64,000 nucleotides of DNA, from positions 1 through 64,000 of the forward strand of contig NZ_VJND01000009.1 in NCBI RefSeq assembly GCF_007556605.1, given 5' to 3'. The position numbers and the translations under genes are program-made. Shown piece by piece: positions 25,459 to 35,848 of the stretch. How positions within the stretch are numbered: position 1 is the stretch's first letter; each line of letters starts with the position of its first letter. Source of the DNA: Tepidimonas sediminis (GTDB taxonomy: Bacteria > Pseudomonadota > Gammaproteobacteria > Burkholderiales > Burkholderiaceae_C). The notes under the pieces were generated by a model. It made no database searches. It saw only the letters and a program-made list of their open reading frames with translations, and had not been told where the DNA came from.

Positions 25459-25968
25459 TCAGCGGCTGCGGCGCACCCGCCGCAGCTCGTCGACGATCAG
25501 GCCGATGGCGCCGGTGGTGATGGCCACGTCGGCGACGTTGAAGGCGGGATAGTGCCCGCCGGCGAACAGCGGCGCCAGCCAGCGGTGGTGAAAGTCGAAC
25601 ATGTCCACCACGTAGCCGTGCAGCGCGCGGTCGATCACGTTGCCCAGTGCCCCGCCCAGCAGGCACGCCAGCGAGAACGCGAACAGCCGCTGCTGATGGT
25701 GCGCGCGCAGCAGCCACAGGATGAAGGCGATCGCCGCCAGGCCGACGCCGAGGAACAGCCAGCGCTGCCAGCCGCCGGCGCCGGCCAGGAAGGAAAACGC
25801 CGCGCCGGGGTTGTGCACGCGCACGAGGTTGAAGAAGCTGGTCACCGGCAGCACCTCGCCGTGGCGAAACAGCGCCACGATCAGCGCCTTGGTGGCCTGG
25901 TCCAGCAGCACGATGGCGGCGGCCAGCCCGAGCCAGACCAGCATGCCGCGCGACGACGCCTTGGCCAT
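25459..25968 (-). CDS. lspA: Signal peptidase II (lipoprotein signal peptidase)
   Basis: A 169-residue inner-membrane aspartic protease with four transmembrane helices that cleaves prolipoprotein signals after Lgt modification. The catalytic Asp residues are in [10 protein letters not shown] and FNVADVAI. The remaining conserved motif [13 protein letters not shown] is intact. It lies 20 bp after ileS, as in many proteobacteria. lgt, which acts just before LspA, is encoded separately at 54.8 kb. Confidence 0.98.
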   Translation of the reverse strand: MAKASSRGMLVWLGLAAAIVLLDQATKALIVALFRHGEVLPVTSFFNLVRVHNPGAAFSFLAGAGGWQRWLFLGVGLAAIAFILWLLRAHHQQRLFAFSLACLLGGALGNVIDRALHGYVVDMFDFHHRWLAPLFAGGHYPAFNVADVAITTGAIGLIVDELRRVRRSR

Positions 25969-25988
25969 GACGGACAGGTCCCGGCGCG

Positions 25989-28904
25989 TCAGGGGGCGTG
26001 GCGCGGTTCACCGGCGCCGTACAGGTTGCTCGTGCAGCGGCCGCACAGGTGCGGGTGCGCCGGGTCGTGGCCGACGTCGGCGCGCCAGTGCCAGCAGCGC
26101 GCGCACTTGGCGTGGGGCGAGGGCGTGACCCTCACCCCGAGCGTCTCGCCGCGCTGCAGCGTCAGCGCCGAGACGAGGAAGACGAAGCGCGCGTCCTCGC
26201 CGAGCGTGGCCAGCAGCGCGTGATCCTCCGGCGGCAGCGTCAGCGTCACCTCGGCCTGCAGCGACGGCCCGATGCGCCCGGCGGCGCGCTCGTCCTCGAT
26301 GGCCTTGTTGACGGCGTCGCGCACCTGCAGGATGCGCGCCCACTTGGCCAGCAGCGCCTCCTCCGGCGTCGGCAGCGCCAGATACGTCTCGGTGAAGATC
26401 GACGGGGTGTGGCCGATGAGCGCCCAGGCCTCCTCGGCGGTGAAGGACAGGAACGGCGCCATCCAGCGCAGCATGGCGTGCAGGATGCGGTGCAGGGCGG
26501 TCTGCGCGCTGCGGCGCGCCAGCGACTTCGGCGCCGTGGTGTAGAGCCGGTCCTTCAGCACGTCGAGGTAGAACGCGCCCAGGTCCTCGGAGCAGAACAC
26601 CTGGAGCTTCGCCACCACCGGGTGGAACTCGTAGTCGTGGTAGTGCGCCAGGATCTCGGCCTGCAGCTGCGCGGTGCGCGCCAGCGCCCAGCGGTCGATC
26701 TCCAGCAGCTGCGCATCGGGCACGGCGTCGGTGCCGGGATCGAAGTCGCTCGTGTTGGCCAGCAGGAAACGCAGCGTGTTGCGGATGCGGCGGTAGGCGT
26801 CCACCACGCGCGCCAGGATCTTGTCGTCGATGGCCAGGTCGCCGGAGTAGTCGGTGGCGGCGACCCACAGCCGGATGATCTCGGCGCCGAGCTTGTCGCT
26901 GACCTCCTGCGGGGCCACGACGTTGCCGAGCGACTTGCTCATCTTGCGGCCCTGGCCGTCCACGGTGAAGCCGTGCGTGAGCAGCGCTTTGTACGGCGCG
27001 CGCCCGTGCATCGCGCAGGCCGTCAGCAGCGAGGAGTGGAACCAGCCGCGGTGCTGGTCATGCCCCTCGAGGTAGAGGTCGGCCTCCGGGCCCTCGTCGT
27101 GACCGGCGCCGGCGTGGCTGCCCTTGAGCACCGTGTGGTGCGTGGTGCCGGAGTCGAACCACACCTCGAGGATGTCGCTGCTCTTGACGTAGAGCGCCGG
27201 GTCGGTGGCGTCGCCCAGCCGCGCCAGGATGTCGGCCACCGACAGCTTGCTCCACGCCTCGATGCCGCCCTGCTCGATGACGTCGGCGGCCAGGTCGATG
27301 ATCTCCGGCGTGCGCGGGTGCGGCTCGCCGCTGTCGCGGTGCAGCAGGAACGGCAGCGGCACGCCCCAGGAGCGCTGGCGGCTGATGCACCAGTCGGGCC
27401 GGTGCGCGATCATGTCGCGCAGGCGCGCGCGGCCGCTTTCCGGATAGAAGCGGGTGTGCTCGATGGCCTCCAGCGCCATCTCGCGCAGCGTGCGCGGCGC
27501 CGGGTCGGTGGCGAAGATGCCGCGCGTGGCCTCGGTCGGCGCGTCCATGCGGATGAACCACTGCGCCGCGGCGCGGAAAATCACCGGTGTCTTGTGGCGC
27601 CAGCAGTGCGGGTAGCTGTGCGTGATGGTCTGCGTGGCCAGCAGCCGGTCGGCCGCGCGCAGCGTCTCGATGACGCGCGGCACCGCCTCCCAGATGGACA
27701 GGCCGCCGAACAGCGGCAGCTCGGCGGCGAAGACGCCGTTGCCCTGCACCGGGTTGAGGATGTCGCCCAGCGCCAGCCCGTGCGCGGTGCAGGAGTTGAA
27801 GTCCTCCACGCCGTAGGCCGGCGCCGAGTGCACGAGGCCGGTGCCGTCCTCGGCGGTGGCGTAGTCGGCCAGATAGACGGGTGAGAGCCGGTCGTAGCCC
27901 GGGTGCACGTGCGCCAGCGGATGGCGGAAGGCGATGCGGTCCAGCACCCGCCCGGGTGCCACCGCCAGCACCTGCCCCGGCAGGCCGTAGCGCTGCAGGC
28001 AGTGCTCCACCAGCGCCTCGGCCAGGATCAGCAGGCCGCGCGGCGTTTCCACCAGCGCATACGGCAGCTCGGGGTTGACGTTGAGCGCCTGGTTGGCCGG
28101 AATGGTCCACGCGGTGGTGGTCCAGATCACCGCCAGGATCGGCCGCTCGGCCAGCGCCTGAAGGTCCGCGTGCGGCAGCGGGCTGGCGGCGGCGAACGCC
28201 TGCAGCAGCCGCTGCGGCTCGGCACACGGGAAGGCCACGTCCAGCGAGGGGCTCTGCTTGTCGGCGTACTCGATCTCGAACTCCGCCAGCGACGAGCCGC
28301 AGTCGAAGCACCAGTGCACGGGCTTGAGGCCCCGGTACACGAAGCCGCGCTCCATGACGCGCTTGAAGGCGCGCAGCTCCTCGGCCTCGTTGCGGAAGTC
28401 CATCGTGCGGTAGGGGCGCTCCCAGTCGCCCAGCACCCCCAGCCGCTTGAAGTCGGCCATCTGCAGCGCGATCTGCTCGCTGGCGAACGCCCGCGCCTTG
28501 GCCTGCATCTCGTCACGGCTCAGCCCCCGCCCGTGCAGCTTTTCGATCGCGTTCTCGATCGGCAGGCCGTGGCAGTCCCAGCCCGGCACGTACTGCGCGT
28601 CGAAGCCCGCGAGCTGCCGCGCCTTGACGATCATGTCCTTGAGCACCTTGTTGACCGCGTGTCCGATGTGGATGCGGCCGTTGGCGTACGGCGGGCCATC
28701 GTGCAGAATGAACTTCGGCGCGCCGCGGCGCGCCTCGCGCAGGCGCCGGTAGAGGCCCTGCTCCTCCCACTGGCGCACCCAGCCCGGCTCGCGCTGCGGC
28801 AGGTTGCCGCGCATCGGAAACGGGGTCTCGGGCAGGTTCAGCGTCGCGCTGTAGTCGGGCAAGGACGCGTCGCGCGCGTCGGCGGGGGTGCGGTCAGGCT
28901 TCAT
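25989..28904 (-). CDS. ileS: Isoleucyl-tRNA synthetase
   Basis: The 971-residue class I synthetase charges tRNA-Ile. The HIGH signature is at 79-82 ([17 protein letters not shown]) and KMSKS at [10 protein letters not shown]; between them is the editing CP1 domain. A C-terminal zinc ribbon with two Cys pairs is present (CARCW and LCGRC). The start used is ATG 28904 ([18 protein letters not shown]), which lies 11 nt inside the ribF end; ATG 28925 would add seven residues. ribF-ileS-lspA is a long-conserved operon. Confidence 0.98.
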   Translation of the reverse strand: MKPDRTPADARDASLPDYSATLNLPETPFPMRGNLPQREPGWVRQWEEQGLYRRLREARRGAPKFILHDGPPYANGRIHIGHAVNKVLKDMIVKARQLAGFDAQYVPGWDCHGLPIENAIEKLHGRGLSRDEMQAKARAFASEQIALQMADFKRLGVLGDWERPYRTMDFRNEAEELRAFKRVMERGFVYRGLKPVHWCFDCGSSLAEFEIEYADKQSPSLDVAFPCAEPQRLLQAFAAASPLPHADLQALAERPILAVIWTTTAWTIPANQALNVNPELPYALVETPRGLLILAEALVEHCLQRYGLPGQVLAVAPGRVLDRIAFRHPLAHVHPGYDRLSPVYLADYATAEDGTGLVHSAPAYGVEDFNSCTAHGLALGDILNPVQGNGVFAAELPLFGGLSIWEAVPRVIETLRAADRLLATQTITHSYPHCWRHKTPVIFRAAAQWFIRMDAPTEATRGIFATDPAPRTLREMALEAIEHTRFYPESGRARLRDMIAHRPDWCISRQRSWGVPLPFLLHRDSGEPHPRTPEIIDLAADVIEQGGIEAWSKLSVADILARLGDATDPALYVKSSDILEVWFDSGTTHHTVLKGSHAGAGHDEGPEADLYLEGHDQHRGWFHSSLLTACAMHGRAPYKALLTHGFTVDGQGRKMSKSLGNVVAPQEVSDKLGAEIIRLWVAATDYSGDLAIDDKILARVVDAYRRIRNTLRFLLANTSDFDPGTDAVPDAQLLEIDRWALARTAQLQAEILAHYHDYEFHPVVAKLQVFCSEDLGAFYLDVLKDRLYTTAPKSLARRSAQTALHRILHAMLRWMAPFLSFTAEEAWALIGHTPSIFTETYLALPTPEEALLAKWARILQVRDAVNKAIEDERAAGRIGPSLQAEVTLTLPPEDHALLATLGEDARFVFLVSALTLQRGETLGVRVTPSPHAKCARCWHWRADVGHDPAHPHLCGRCTSNLYGAGEPRHAP

Positions 28905-29961
28905 GGTGGGCGGCTCGGGGCCCATGGGCGGCCCACCAGGCGCGGGCGTCGGCGCAGTCCTGGGCGATGCCGGCTGCCAGGGCGTCCAGACTCGGGTAGC
29001 GGCGTTCGTCGTGCAGCTTGTGCAGCAGCTCGACGCGGATGATTCTACCGTAGGCCTCGCCGGGGACCGGCGCGTCGGCCAGGGCCCGGCGCACGCGCTC
29101 GGGCCACTCCAGGCAGTGCGTCTCCAGCAGCACGCGCCCGCCGTTGACGTCGCGCGGATCGAGCGACGGCCGCACCCCCAGGTTGGCCACGCCGGGCAGC
29201 GGGGCTGCGCCGGGCGCCGGATCCAGCCCGTGCACCTGCACCACGAAGATGCCGCTGGCCGCCGGCTTCCAGTGCTGGAAGCGCAGGTTCAGCGTGCGAA
29301 AGCCGTCGCCACGCCCTGCGGCCGTCTCGCCCAGCGCGCGGCCGAGCTTGCGACCGTGCACCACGTGGCCGCTGATCGCGTACGGCCGGCCCAGCAGCGC
29401 CGCGGCGCCGGTCATGTCGCCGCTGGCCAGTGCCGCGCGCACCTCGGAGCTGGAGACGCGCACGCCGTGCACCTCGTAACTGAGCATGCGCGCCACGTCG
29501 AAGCCGCGCGCCGTGCCCAGCGCATCCAGCAGCGCGTAGTCGCCGCGGCGCTGGGCGCCGAAGCGGAAATCGTCACCCACCAGCACGTAGCGCGCCTGCA
29601 GCGCACGCACCAGCACGTCGTCGACGAACGCCTCGGCCGACAGCGCCGCCAGCCGCGCGTCGAAAGGCAGGATCACGCACTCGTCCACACCGCAGCGGCG
29701 CAGCTCGGCCAGCTTGTCGCGCAGCGTGGCGATGCGCGCCGGGGCGAGCTGCGGCTGGCGCCGCTGGGCGGCGAAGAAGTCGCGCGGGTGCGGCTCGAAC
29801 GTCACCACGCAGGCCGGCAGCCCGCGGTGGCGCGCCTCGTTGATCAGCAAGGCCAGCATCGCCTGGTGGCCGCGGTGCACGCCGTCGAAGTTGCCGATCG
29901 TCAGCGCGCGCGGCCGTGGCGGCTGGCGCAGCAGGTTGTGCAGACCGTAGACGATGTTCAT
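28894..29961 (-). CDS. ribF: Bifunctional riboflavin kinase / FAD synthetase
   Basis: A 355-residue enzyme that makes FMN from riboflavin and then FAD. The N-terminal FAD-synthetase domain has the nucleotidyltransferase motif [15 protein letters not shown]; the C-terminal kinase domain contains [20 protein letters not shown] and [12 protein letters not shown]. Residues match the prokaryotic RibF type. The 3' end overlaps ileS by 11 nt. It is divergent from an HNH gene with 67 bp between them. Confidence 0.97.
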   Translation of the reverse strand: MNIVYGLHNLLRQPPRPRALTIGNFDGVHRGHQAMLALLINEARHRGLPACVVTFEPHPRDFFAAQRRQPQLAPARIATLRDKLAELRRCGVDECVILPFDARLAALSAEAFVDDVLVRALQARYVLVGDDFRFGAQRRGDYALLDALGTARGFDVARMLSYEVHGVRVSSSEVRAALASGDMTGAAALLGRPYAISGHVVHGRKLGRALGETAAGRGDGFRTLNLRFQHWKPAASGIFVVQVHGLDPAPGAAPLPGVANLGVRPSLDPRDVNGGRVLLETHCLEWPERVRRALADAPVPGEAYGRIIRVELLHKLHDERRYPSLDALAAGIAQDCADARAWWAAHGPRAAHHEA

Positions 29962-30028
29962 GCGCGGCGGCGGGGTGTCGGGCGGCCGTCACGACACGGC
30001 CGCCAAAGGGCGCTACTATGACACAGCG

Positions 30029-30586
30029 ATGAGGGTGCTGAAGCTGACCGCGCACGGGCTGCCGCAGGCATGGCTGACGCTGCAGCAGGCCGTGCTGCAC
30101 TACGCCGCCGGCGACGTGCGCTGGGTCGCCGGCGGCTGCATCGCCACCTTCCGCGGCGGCATCAACGCGCGCACCGGCCTGCAGACGCGCGTGGACGTGC
30201 ACGCCATCATCGGCACGCGCGGGCACAGCCAGATCAACCCGTTCGACGTCGTGCCGAGCCTGACCAACGCCAAGCTGTTCGCACGTGACCGGCAGATGTG
30301 CGCCTACTGCGGTCAGCGGTTCGAGGAGCGCGAGCTGACGCGCGAGCACATCGTGCCGCTGGCGCAGGGCGGGCGCGACCAGTGGATGAACGTGGTCACC
30401 GCCTGCCGCGCCTGCAACCATCGCAAGGGCAACCGCACCCCCGAGCAGGCGCGCATGCCGCTGCTGTACGCGCCCTATGTCCCCAATCTCTGGGAGGACT
30501 TCATCCTGCGCAACCGGCGCATCCTGGCCGACCAGATGGAATTCCTGATGGCGCACCTGCCGCGCCACTCGCGGCTGCACGGCTGA
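30029..30586 (+). CDS. HNH endonuclease-domain protein
   Basis: A 185-residue protein with an unassigned N-terminal 80 residues and a zinc-bound HNH domain: CAYCGQRF (Cys91, Cys94), TREHIVPLAQGG (His107), MNVVTACRACNHRKGNRTPEQ. Such stand-alone HNH proteins are conserved as single chromosomal genes in Burkholderiales; their targets are unknown. A TACTAT box ends 9 nt before the ATG at 30029, and no Shine-Dalgarno is evident, pointing to a nearly leaderless mRNA. No phage or intron context is seen. Confidence 0.85.
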   Translation: MRVLKLTAHGLPQAWLTLQQAVLHYAAGDVRWVAGGCIATFRGGINARTGLQTRVDVHAIIGTRGHSQINPFDVVPSLTNAKLFARDRQMCAYCGQRFEERELTREHIVPLAQGGRDQWMNVVTACRACNHRKGNRTPEQARMPLLYAPYVPNLWEDFILRNRRILADQMEFLMAHLPRHSRLHG

Positions 30587-30701
30587 GGGGCGCGCGCGGC
30601 GTGGCCGCCGCGCCACGGTGGGCGGCCTCGGCCTTGCCGGCCATGCCGCCGATGGGATCGTGCGGTTAGGATGGATGCTCCATCCCTGTGGAGTCCAGGC
30701 C

Positions 30702-32682
30702 ATGACCTCTGCCGCCACCGCACATCGCTGGCGCTTCTTCCGCGCCGGCGGCGTCGACCAGCCGCTGATCGACGGGGCCGACGACCTGCGCGCCCTGCCC
30801 GGACTCGACCCGAAGCTGTGGGTGGCGCTGGCCTGCCCGACCAGCGGCCTGACGATCGACCCTGCCACCATGGCGCTGCTGGACCGCGACGGCGACGGAC
30901 GCATCCGCCGGCCGGAGGTGCTGGCCGCCGTCGCGTGGGTGTGCGACCGGCTGCGCGATCCCGGGATGCTGTTCGACGGCGGCGCCAGCCTGGCGCCGCA
31001 CGACCTGGCCGACGACGAGGAGGGGCGGGCGCTGCGCGAGGCGGCGCGACTGGTGCTGCGGCGGCTCGGTCGCCCGGAGGACGACCCGCTGACCGCGGAC
31101 GACTTGGCCGAGCCGGCGCGCGTCTTCCCGCCCGATCTGCCCAACGGTGACGGCCTGGTGCCGGCGGCGCTGGTGGCCAGCGATGCGGAGCTGGAGGCTT
31201 GGGTCGGGCGCTTGCTGGCCGTCTACGGGAGTGCTGCCGACCGCAGCGGCCAGCCCGGCATCGGCGAGGCGCAGATCGCCGCGGCGCAGGCCGACGTGGC
31301 GGCCGTGCGCGCCTGGCGGGCGGCGCAACCCGAGGGCGATGCGGCGACGCTGGCCGCCGCGTGGCAGGCCGTGCAGGCGCTGGCGGCCAAGGTCGAGGAT
31401 CATTACACCCGCTGCCGCTTGGCGGCGTTCGATGCGCGGCTGCAGCCGGCGCTGGATTGGTCGCCGCAGGCGCTGGCGACGCTGGGCGAGCCGGCGCTGG
31501 CGGCCGCCGGCGAAGCGCTGGCCGCGCTGCCGCTGGCGCACGTCACGCCCGAGCCGCTGCTGCCGCTGCGCGCCGAGGCGCTCAACCCGGCCTGGGCGGC
31601 GGCGGTGGAGGCGCTGCGCGTGCAGGCCGTGCAGCCGCTGCTGGGCGAGCGCGAGGCGCTGACCGAGGCGGATTGGCGCCTGCTCAACGCCCGCCTGCGG
31701 CCGTGGGGCGAGTGGCTGGCCGCGCGCCCGGCCGTCCCGGCGGCCGACTGGCCGCCCGCCTGGCTGCAGGCGTGGGAGGAGGAGGCCGTGGCGGAGCGGC
31801 TGCACGCGGCCGTGGCGTACGACCTCGGCGCCGCGGCACAGGCCGAGCGCATCGAGGCGCTGCGCGCCCTGCTGCTGCTGCGCCGCGACCTCGTCACGCT
31901 GCTGCGCAACATGGTCAACTTCGCCGACTTCTACGGCCGCGCGCAGGCGGCGTTCCAGATCGGCACGCTCTACATCGACCAGCGCGAGTGCCGACTGTGC
32001 CTGCCGGTGGCCGATGCCGCCGCGCACGCCCAGCTGGCGGCACACAGTGGCATGTACCTGCTCTACGGCGTGTGCGAGCGTGCCGGCGAGGCACCGCGTG
32101 GCCTCGTGGCGGCGCTGACCGCCGGTGATGCCTCCGACTTCATGGTGCCGGGCCGCCACGGCCTCTTCGTCGACCACACCGGACGCGACTGGCTGTTCAC
32201 GCTGCAGCGCGTGGTCGACAACCCGATCAGCGTGCGCGAGGCGTTCTGGCTGCCGTACCGGCGCCTCGGCCGCCTGGTCGGCGAGCAGCTGCGCAAGTTC
32301 GCCGCCGCGCGCGACCAGGCCGTGCAGGCGCGCGCCGGCCTCGCCGGCGTTCGACATCGCCAAGTTCGCCGGCATCTTCGCCGCCATCGGCTTGGCGCTG
32401 GGGGCGCTCGGCACGGCGCTGGCGGCGGTGGTGACGGGCTTGCTGCAGCTGGCCTGGTGGCAGGTGCCGCTGGTCATCCTCGGGATCATGCTGCTGATCT
32501 CGGGGCCCTCGATGCTGCTGGCGGCGCTGAAGCTGCGCCGGCGCAACCTCGGCCCGCTGCTGGACGCCAACGGCTGGGCGGTCAATGCGCGTGCCCGCAT
32601 CGGCATCCCCTTCGGCCGCCGGCTGACGCTGACGGCGCAGCTGCCGCCCGGGGCGCAGCGCCGGCTCAGCGACGCAGCATGA
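30702..32682 (+). pseudogene. EF-hand-containing membrane protein, interrupted by a +1 frameshift near 32340
   Basis: The first frame from ATG 30702 encodes about 545 residues of a cytosolic, Ala/Leu-rich protein with a perfect EF-hand loop, DRDGDGRIRRPE (residues 61-72). Near 32328-32345 the meaningful sequence moves to the +1 frame: from PAFDIAKFAGIFAAIGLAL it encodes two transmembrane helices and LGPLLDANGWAVNARARI, ending at 32682. Read as one protein, it matches a conserved betaproteobacterial hypothetical with an EF-hand at the front and two helices at the back. The shift lies in a GCGCGCC stretch, so a sequencing error is possible. Function unknown. Confidence 0.7.
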
Positions 32683-34138
32683 AGCGCAGCAGCCGCTGCG
32701 TCAGCGCGCCGTAGGGCGGGCGCACCCAGCGGTCGAAGACTGCACCCACCAGCGGGTGCTGCTCGTACACGCCCTTCAGGTGCGAGAAGCGCTCGAAGCC
32801 GTGGCGCCCGTGGTAGGCGCCCTGGCCGCTTGCCCCCACGCCGCCGAACGGCAGCGCATGCTGCGGTTGGTGCAGCATGCAGTCGTTGACGGTGACGCCG
32901 CCGCTCGTGGTGCGCGCCAGCACCCGCTCGATGACGGCGCGGTCGCGCTCGAACAGGTACAGCGCCAGCGGCCGCGGGCCGGCTTCGATGCGCGCCAGCG
33001 CCTCGTCCAGCTCGTCGTACGTCAGCACCGGCAGCAGCGGGCCGAAGATCTCCTCCCGCATCAGGGCGGTGTCGGCGGGGGGATCGAGCACCGCCACCGG
33101 CCCGAGCACCGCAGGCGCGGGGGCGGGCGCCTCGGGCGGTGGCACCGCCGGCTGCAGCAGCGGCACCAGCGTGGCGCCGCCGGCGGCGGCCTCGGCAGCC
33201 AGGCGCAGCATGCGCTGCCACGCCGCCGCGCTGGCCAGCGCGGTGTAGTCCGGGTCGTCCACGCCCCCCGGCCAGCGGCGCCGGGCGTGGGTCTGCAACG
33301 CCTGCACGAAGGCGTCGCGCCGCGCCCGCGGCACCAGGCAGTAGTCCGGCGCGATGCAGGTCTGGCCGGCGTTCCAGCCCTTGGCGCTGACGATGCGGTC
33401 GGCCGCCTGCTGCAGGTCGGCGCCGGGGCCGACGATGGCCGGCGACTTGCCACCCAGCTCCAGCGTCAGCGGCGTCAGCTGCGGCGCGGCCGCCTGCGCC
33501 ACCAGCCGTCCGACCCGCGTCGAGCCGGTGAAGAGCAGATGGTCCAGCGGCAGCGCCGCCAGCGCCGCGGCCACTGCCGGCCCGCCCGTGACGACGCACA
33601 CCTGATCGGGCGGGAAAGCCTCGCCCAGCGTGCGCTGCAGCAAGGCCGCCGTGTGCGGCGCCAGCTCCGAGGGCTTGAGCAGCACCCGGTTGCCGGCCGC
33701 CAGCGCGTCGGCCAGTGGCGACAGCGTCAGCTGCACCGGGTAGTTCCAGGCGCCGATGATGCCCACCACGCCGAGCGGCTGCGGCACGATGCGCGCCCGC
33801 GCCGGCCAGAACAGGGGATTGACGGGGACGCGCCGCGGCCGCATCCAGCGCGCGACGTGCCGTATCGCGTGACGGATCTGGTCGGCCAGCGGGCCCAGCT
33901 CCAGCAGGCGGGTCTCGGTGGCGCTGCGGCGGCCGAAGTCGGCCGCCACCGCCTCCACCCAGGCGCGCTCGTGGTCCAGCACCACCTCCAGCAGGCGGCG
34001 CAGGTGCGCGCGGCGCCCCTGCGCGTCCGGCGCCGGCGCGCCACGGGCGGCGGCGCGCATCGTCTCCAGCTGCGCGCGCAGTGCCGCGGCGACGTCGTCG
34101 GGTGGCAGGGCGGTCAGGTCGGGGCGCCAGGCGTTCAT
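32666..34138 (-). CDS. Coniferyl-aldehyde-dehydrogenase-type ALDH
   Basis: A 490-residue NAD(P)-dependent aldehyde dehydrogenase. The catalytic Cys is in NAGQTCIAPDYCLVP, the Glu in LELGGKSPAIVG, and the cofactor loop is FTGSTRVGRLV. The opening WNYPVQLTLSPLADALAAGN and the end QPHALPFGGVG region fit the coniferyl aldehyde/hexadecanal ALDH3-like group. ATG 34138 is chosen with GAGGAAG 8 nt upstream. It is the last gene of a four-gene operon, 25 bp after the GMC oxidoreductase, and overlaps the convergent EF-hand gene by 17 nt. Confidence 0.9.
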   Translation of the reverse strand: MNAWRPDLTALPPDDVAAALRAQLETMRAAARGAPAPDAQGRRAHLRRLLEVVLDHERAWVEAVAADFGRRSATETRLLELGPLADQIRHAIRHVARWMRPRRVPVNPLFWPARARIVPQPLGVVGIIGAWNYPVQLTLSPLADALAAGNRVLLKPSELAPHTAALLQRTLGEAFPPDQVCVVTGGPAVAAALAALPLDHLLFTGSTRVGRLVAQAAAPQLTPLTLELGGKSPAIVGPGADLQQAADRIVSAKGWNAGQTCIAPDYCLVPRARRDAFVQALQTHARRRWPGGVDDPDYTALASAAAWQRMLRLAAEAAAGGATLVPLLQPAVPPPEAPAPAPAVLGPVAVLDPPADTALMREEIFGPLLPVLTYDELDEALARIEAGPRPLALYLFERDRAVIERVLARTTSGGVTVNDCMLHQPQHALPFGGVGASGQGAYHGRHGFERFSHLKGVYEQHPLVGAVFDRWVRPPYGALTQRLLRFMLRR

Positions 34139-34163
34139 CGGGAGCGCTTCCTCGGATACCTGC

Positions 34164-35825
34164 TCAGTGTGCCGCAACGGGCGTGCCGATGCCATCCCAC
34201 GTCATCGCCGCCGGCGGCGGGACGGCGGCCATGGCGCGCTCGGCCAGCGCGGCGATGGTCAGACTGGGGTTGACGCCGAGGTTGGCGCCGATCACCGAGC
34301 CGTCGACGATCCACAGGTTGCGCTGGCCGAAGGTGCGCTGCCAGGCGTCGCAGACGCCGTGCGCGGGGTCGGCTGCCATCACCGCCCCGCCCAGGCAGTG
34401 CGCCGTCATCGGGATGTGGAACAGCACCTCCGGCAGCGAGGCCATCGGCACGCCGCCGGTGGCGGCCGCGGCCGCCCGCGCAAAGCGACTGGCCACCTCG
34501 ATGTGGTGCGGCAGCGGCGCACCGGCACTGCGCAGCCGCGGCCGCCACGGCCACCACCACGGCCGCTGCCAGCGCAGCGTCAGCGTGCCATCCAGCGTCT
34601 GCATGCACAGCAGGATCATCGACTCGCGCGCCCAGTCGCGCGGGCGCAGCAGCCGCCAGGTGGCGCGCGGCGCCGTCAGCAGGCCGCGCAGCAGCGCCAT
34701 CGCCCAGGCCAGCCGGCCATCGCCGGCGCCCATCACCGTCGACAGCAGCGCCATCGCGTCCGAGCCGGCCGGGTAACGCGTTGCCTCCACCGTCGTGTAC
34801 GGATCGAGCCGGATCGCCGAGCCGATCGCCACGCCGCGCGAGAGATCCTCGGCGCTGCCGGGCCAGCGCACGCCGATCAGCGACTCGGCGTTGGTGCGCA
34901 CGTCGCGCCCGAGCGCCGGCGACAGGCCGCTCAGGTCGCCGCGGCGGCGCGCCTCCTGCAGCAGCGCCTGCGTGCCCAGCGCGCCGGCGGCGCAGACGAC
35001 GCCGCGCGCGCGCAGCACCAGCGTCCGCGTGCGTCCGCCCTCGCGCCGGCGGCTGTGCACGGCGTAACCGTGGCGCCCGTCGGGGCAGGCGCCGCCGTCC
35101 GGCCCCGGCAGCGGCACCACGCGCGTGACCCGCGTCTCGGCCAGCAGCTGTGCGCCGGCGCGCTGCGCCAGGTGCAGGTAGTTGAGGTCCAGGGTGTTCT
35201 TGGCGCCGACGCGGCAGCCGACCATGCAGCCGCCGCATCCGGTGCACGAGCGCCGCGCCGGCCCCGCGCCGTCGAAGTAGGGGTCGGGGTACAGGCGTCC
35301 GCCCTCCTGGTCGTCCGCGTCGCCGAAGAACACCGCCACCGGCGTGGGGTGCCAGCTCGCCTCCACGCCGGCGTGGCGCGCCATCTCGCGCAGGCGCCCG
35401 TCGGCCGCGGCCAGCCTGCGGTTGACCGTCACGCCCAGCATGCGCTGCGCCGTGGCGTAGTGCGCCGGCATCACGCGCACCCAGTCCTCCAGTCCGGCCC
35501 AGCTGCCGTGTTCCCAGACCTGCGGCGGTGGCACCAGCAGCGTGTTGGCGTAGGTGATGGAGCCGCCGCCGACGGCGTTGCCGTGCAGCACGACCACGTG
35601 GCGGAACAGCCGCAGGGCGAAGAAGCCGCGCGCACCCAGTTCCGGCCGCCACAGCCAGCGCCGCCAGTCCCAGTTCGTCGCCGGCAGCTCCGTCGGCGTC
35701 CAGGCGCGCCCCTGCTCCAGCACCGTGACGCGGTAGCCCTTCTCGGCCAGGCGCAGCGCGCTGACGCTGCCACCGAAGCCCGAACCGATGACGACGAAGT
35801 CGGTGTCGTAGGCTGGCGCGCTCAT
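34164..35825 (-). CDS. GMC-family FAD-dependent oxidoreductase with a four-Cys motif
   Basis: A 553-residue flavoprotein that oxidises an alcohol, probably to an aldehyde or ketone. The FAD-binding dinucleotide fold is FVVIGSGFGGSVSALRLAEKG, and the C-terminal GMC motif WIVDGSVIGANLGVNPSLTI is intact. A cysteine cluster CTGCGGCMVGC lies about residues 190-200, a feature of the cholesterol oxidase-like and electron-transfer-linked branches. It sits 23 bp after the small ACAD gene and 25 bp before the aldehyde dehydrogenase, so alcohol-to-acid oxidation is likely. Confidence 0.9.
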   Translation of the reverse strand: MSAPAYDTDFVVIGSGFGGSVSALRLAEKGYRVTVLEQGRAWTPTELPATNWDWRRWLWRPELGARGFFALRLFRHVVVLHGNAVGGGSITYANTLLVPPPQVWEHGSWAGLEDWVRVMPAHYATAQRMLGVTVNRRLAAADGRLREMARHAGVEASWHPTPVAVFFGDADDQEGGRLYPDPYFDGAGPARRSCTGCGGCMVGCRVGAKNTLDLNYLHLAQRAGAQLLAETRVTRVVPLPGPDGGACPDGRHGYAVHSRRREGGRTRTLVLRARGVVCAAGALGTQALLQEARRRGDLSGLSPALGRDVRTNAESLIGVRWPGSAEDLSRGVAIGSAIRLDPYTTVEATRYPAGSDAMALLSTVMGAGDGRLAWAMALLRGLLTAPRATWRLLRPRDWARESMILLCMQTLDGTLTLRWQRPWWWPWRPRLRSAGAPLPHHIEVASRFARAAAAATGGVPMASLPEVLFHIPMTAHCLGGAVMAADPAHGVCDAWQRTFGQRNLWIVDGSVIGANLGVNPSLTIAALAERAMAAVPPPAAMTWDGIGTPVAAH

Positions 35826-35848
35826 CGCCCGGTCTCGCCAGCAGGGGG

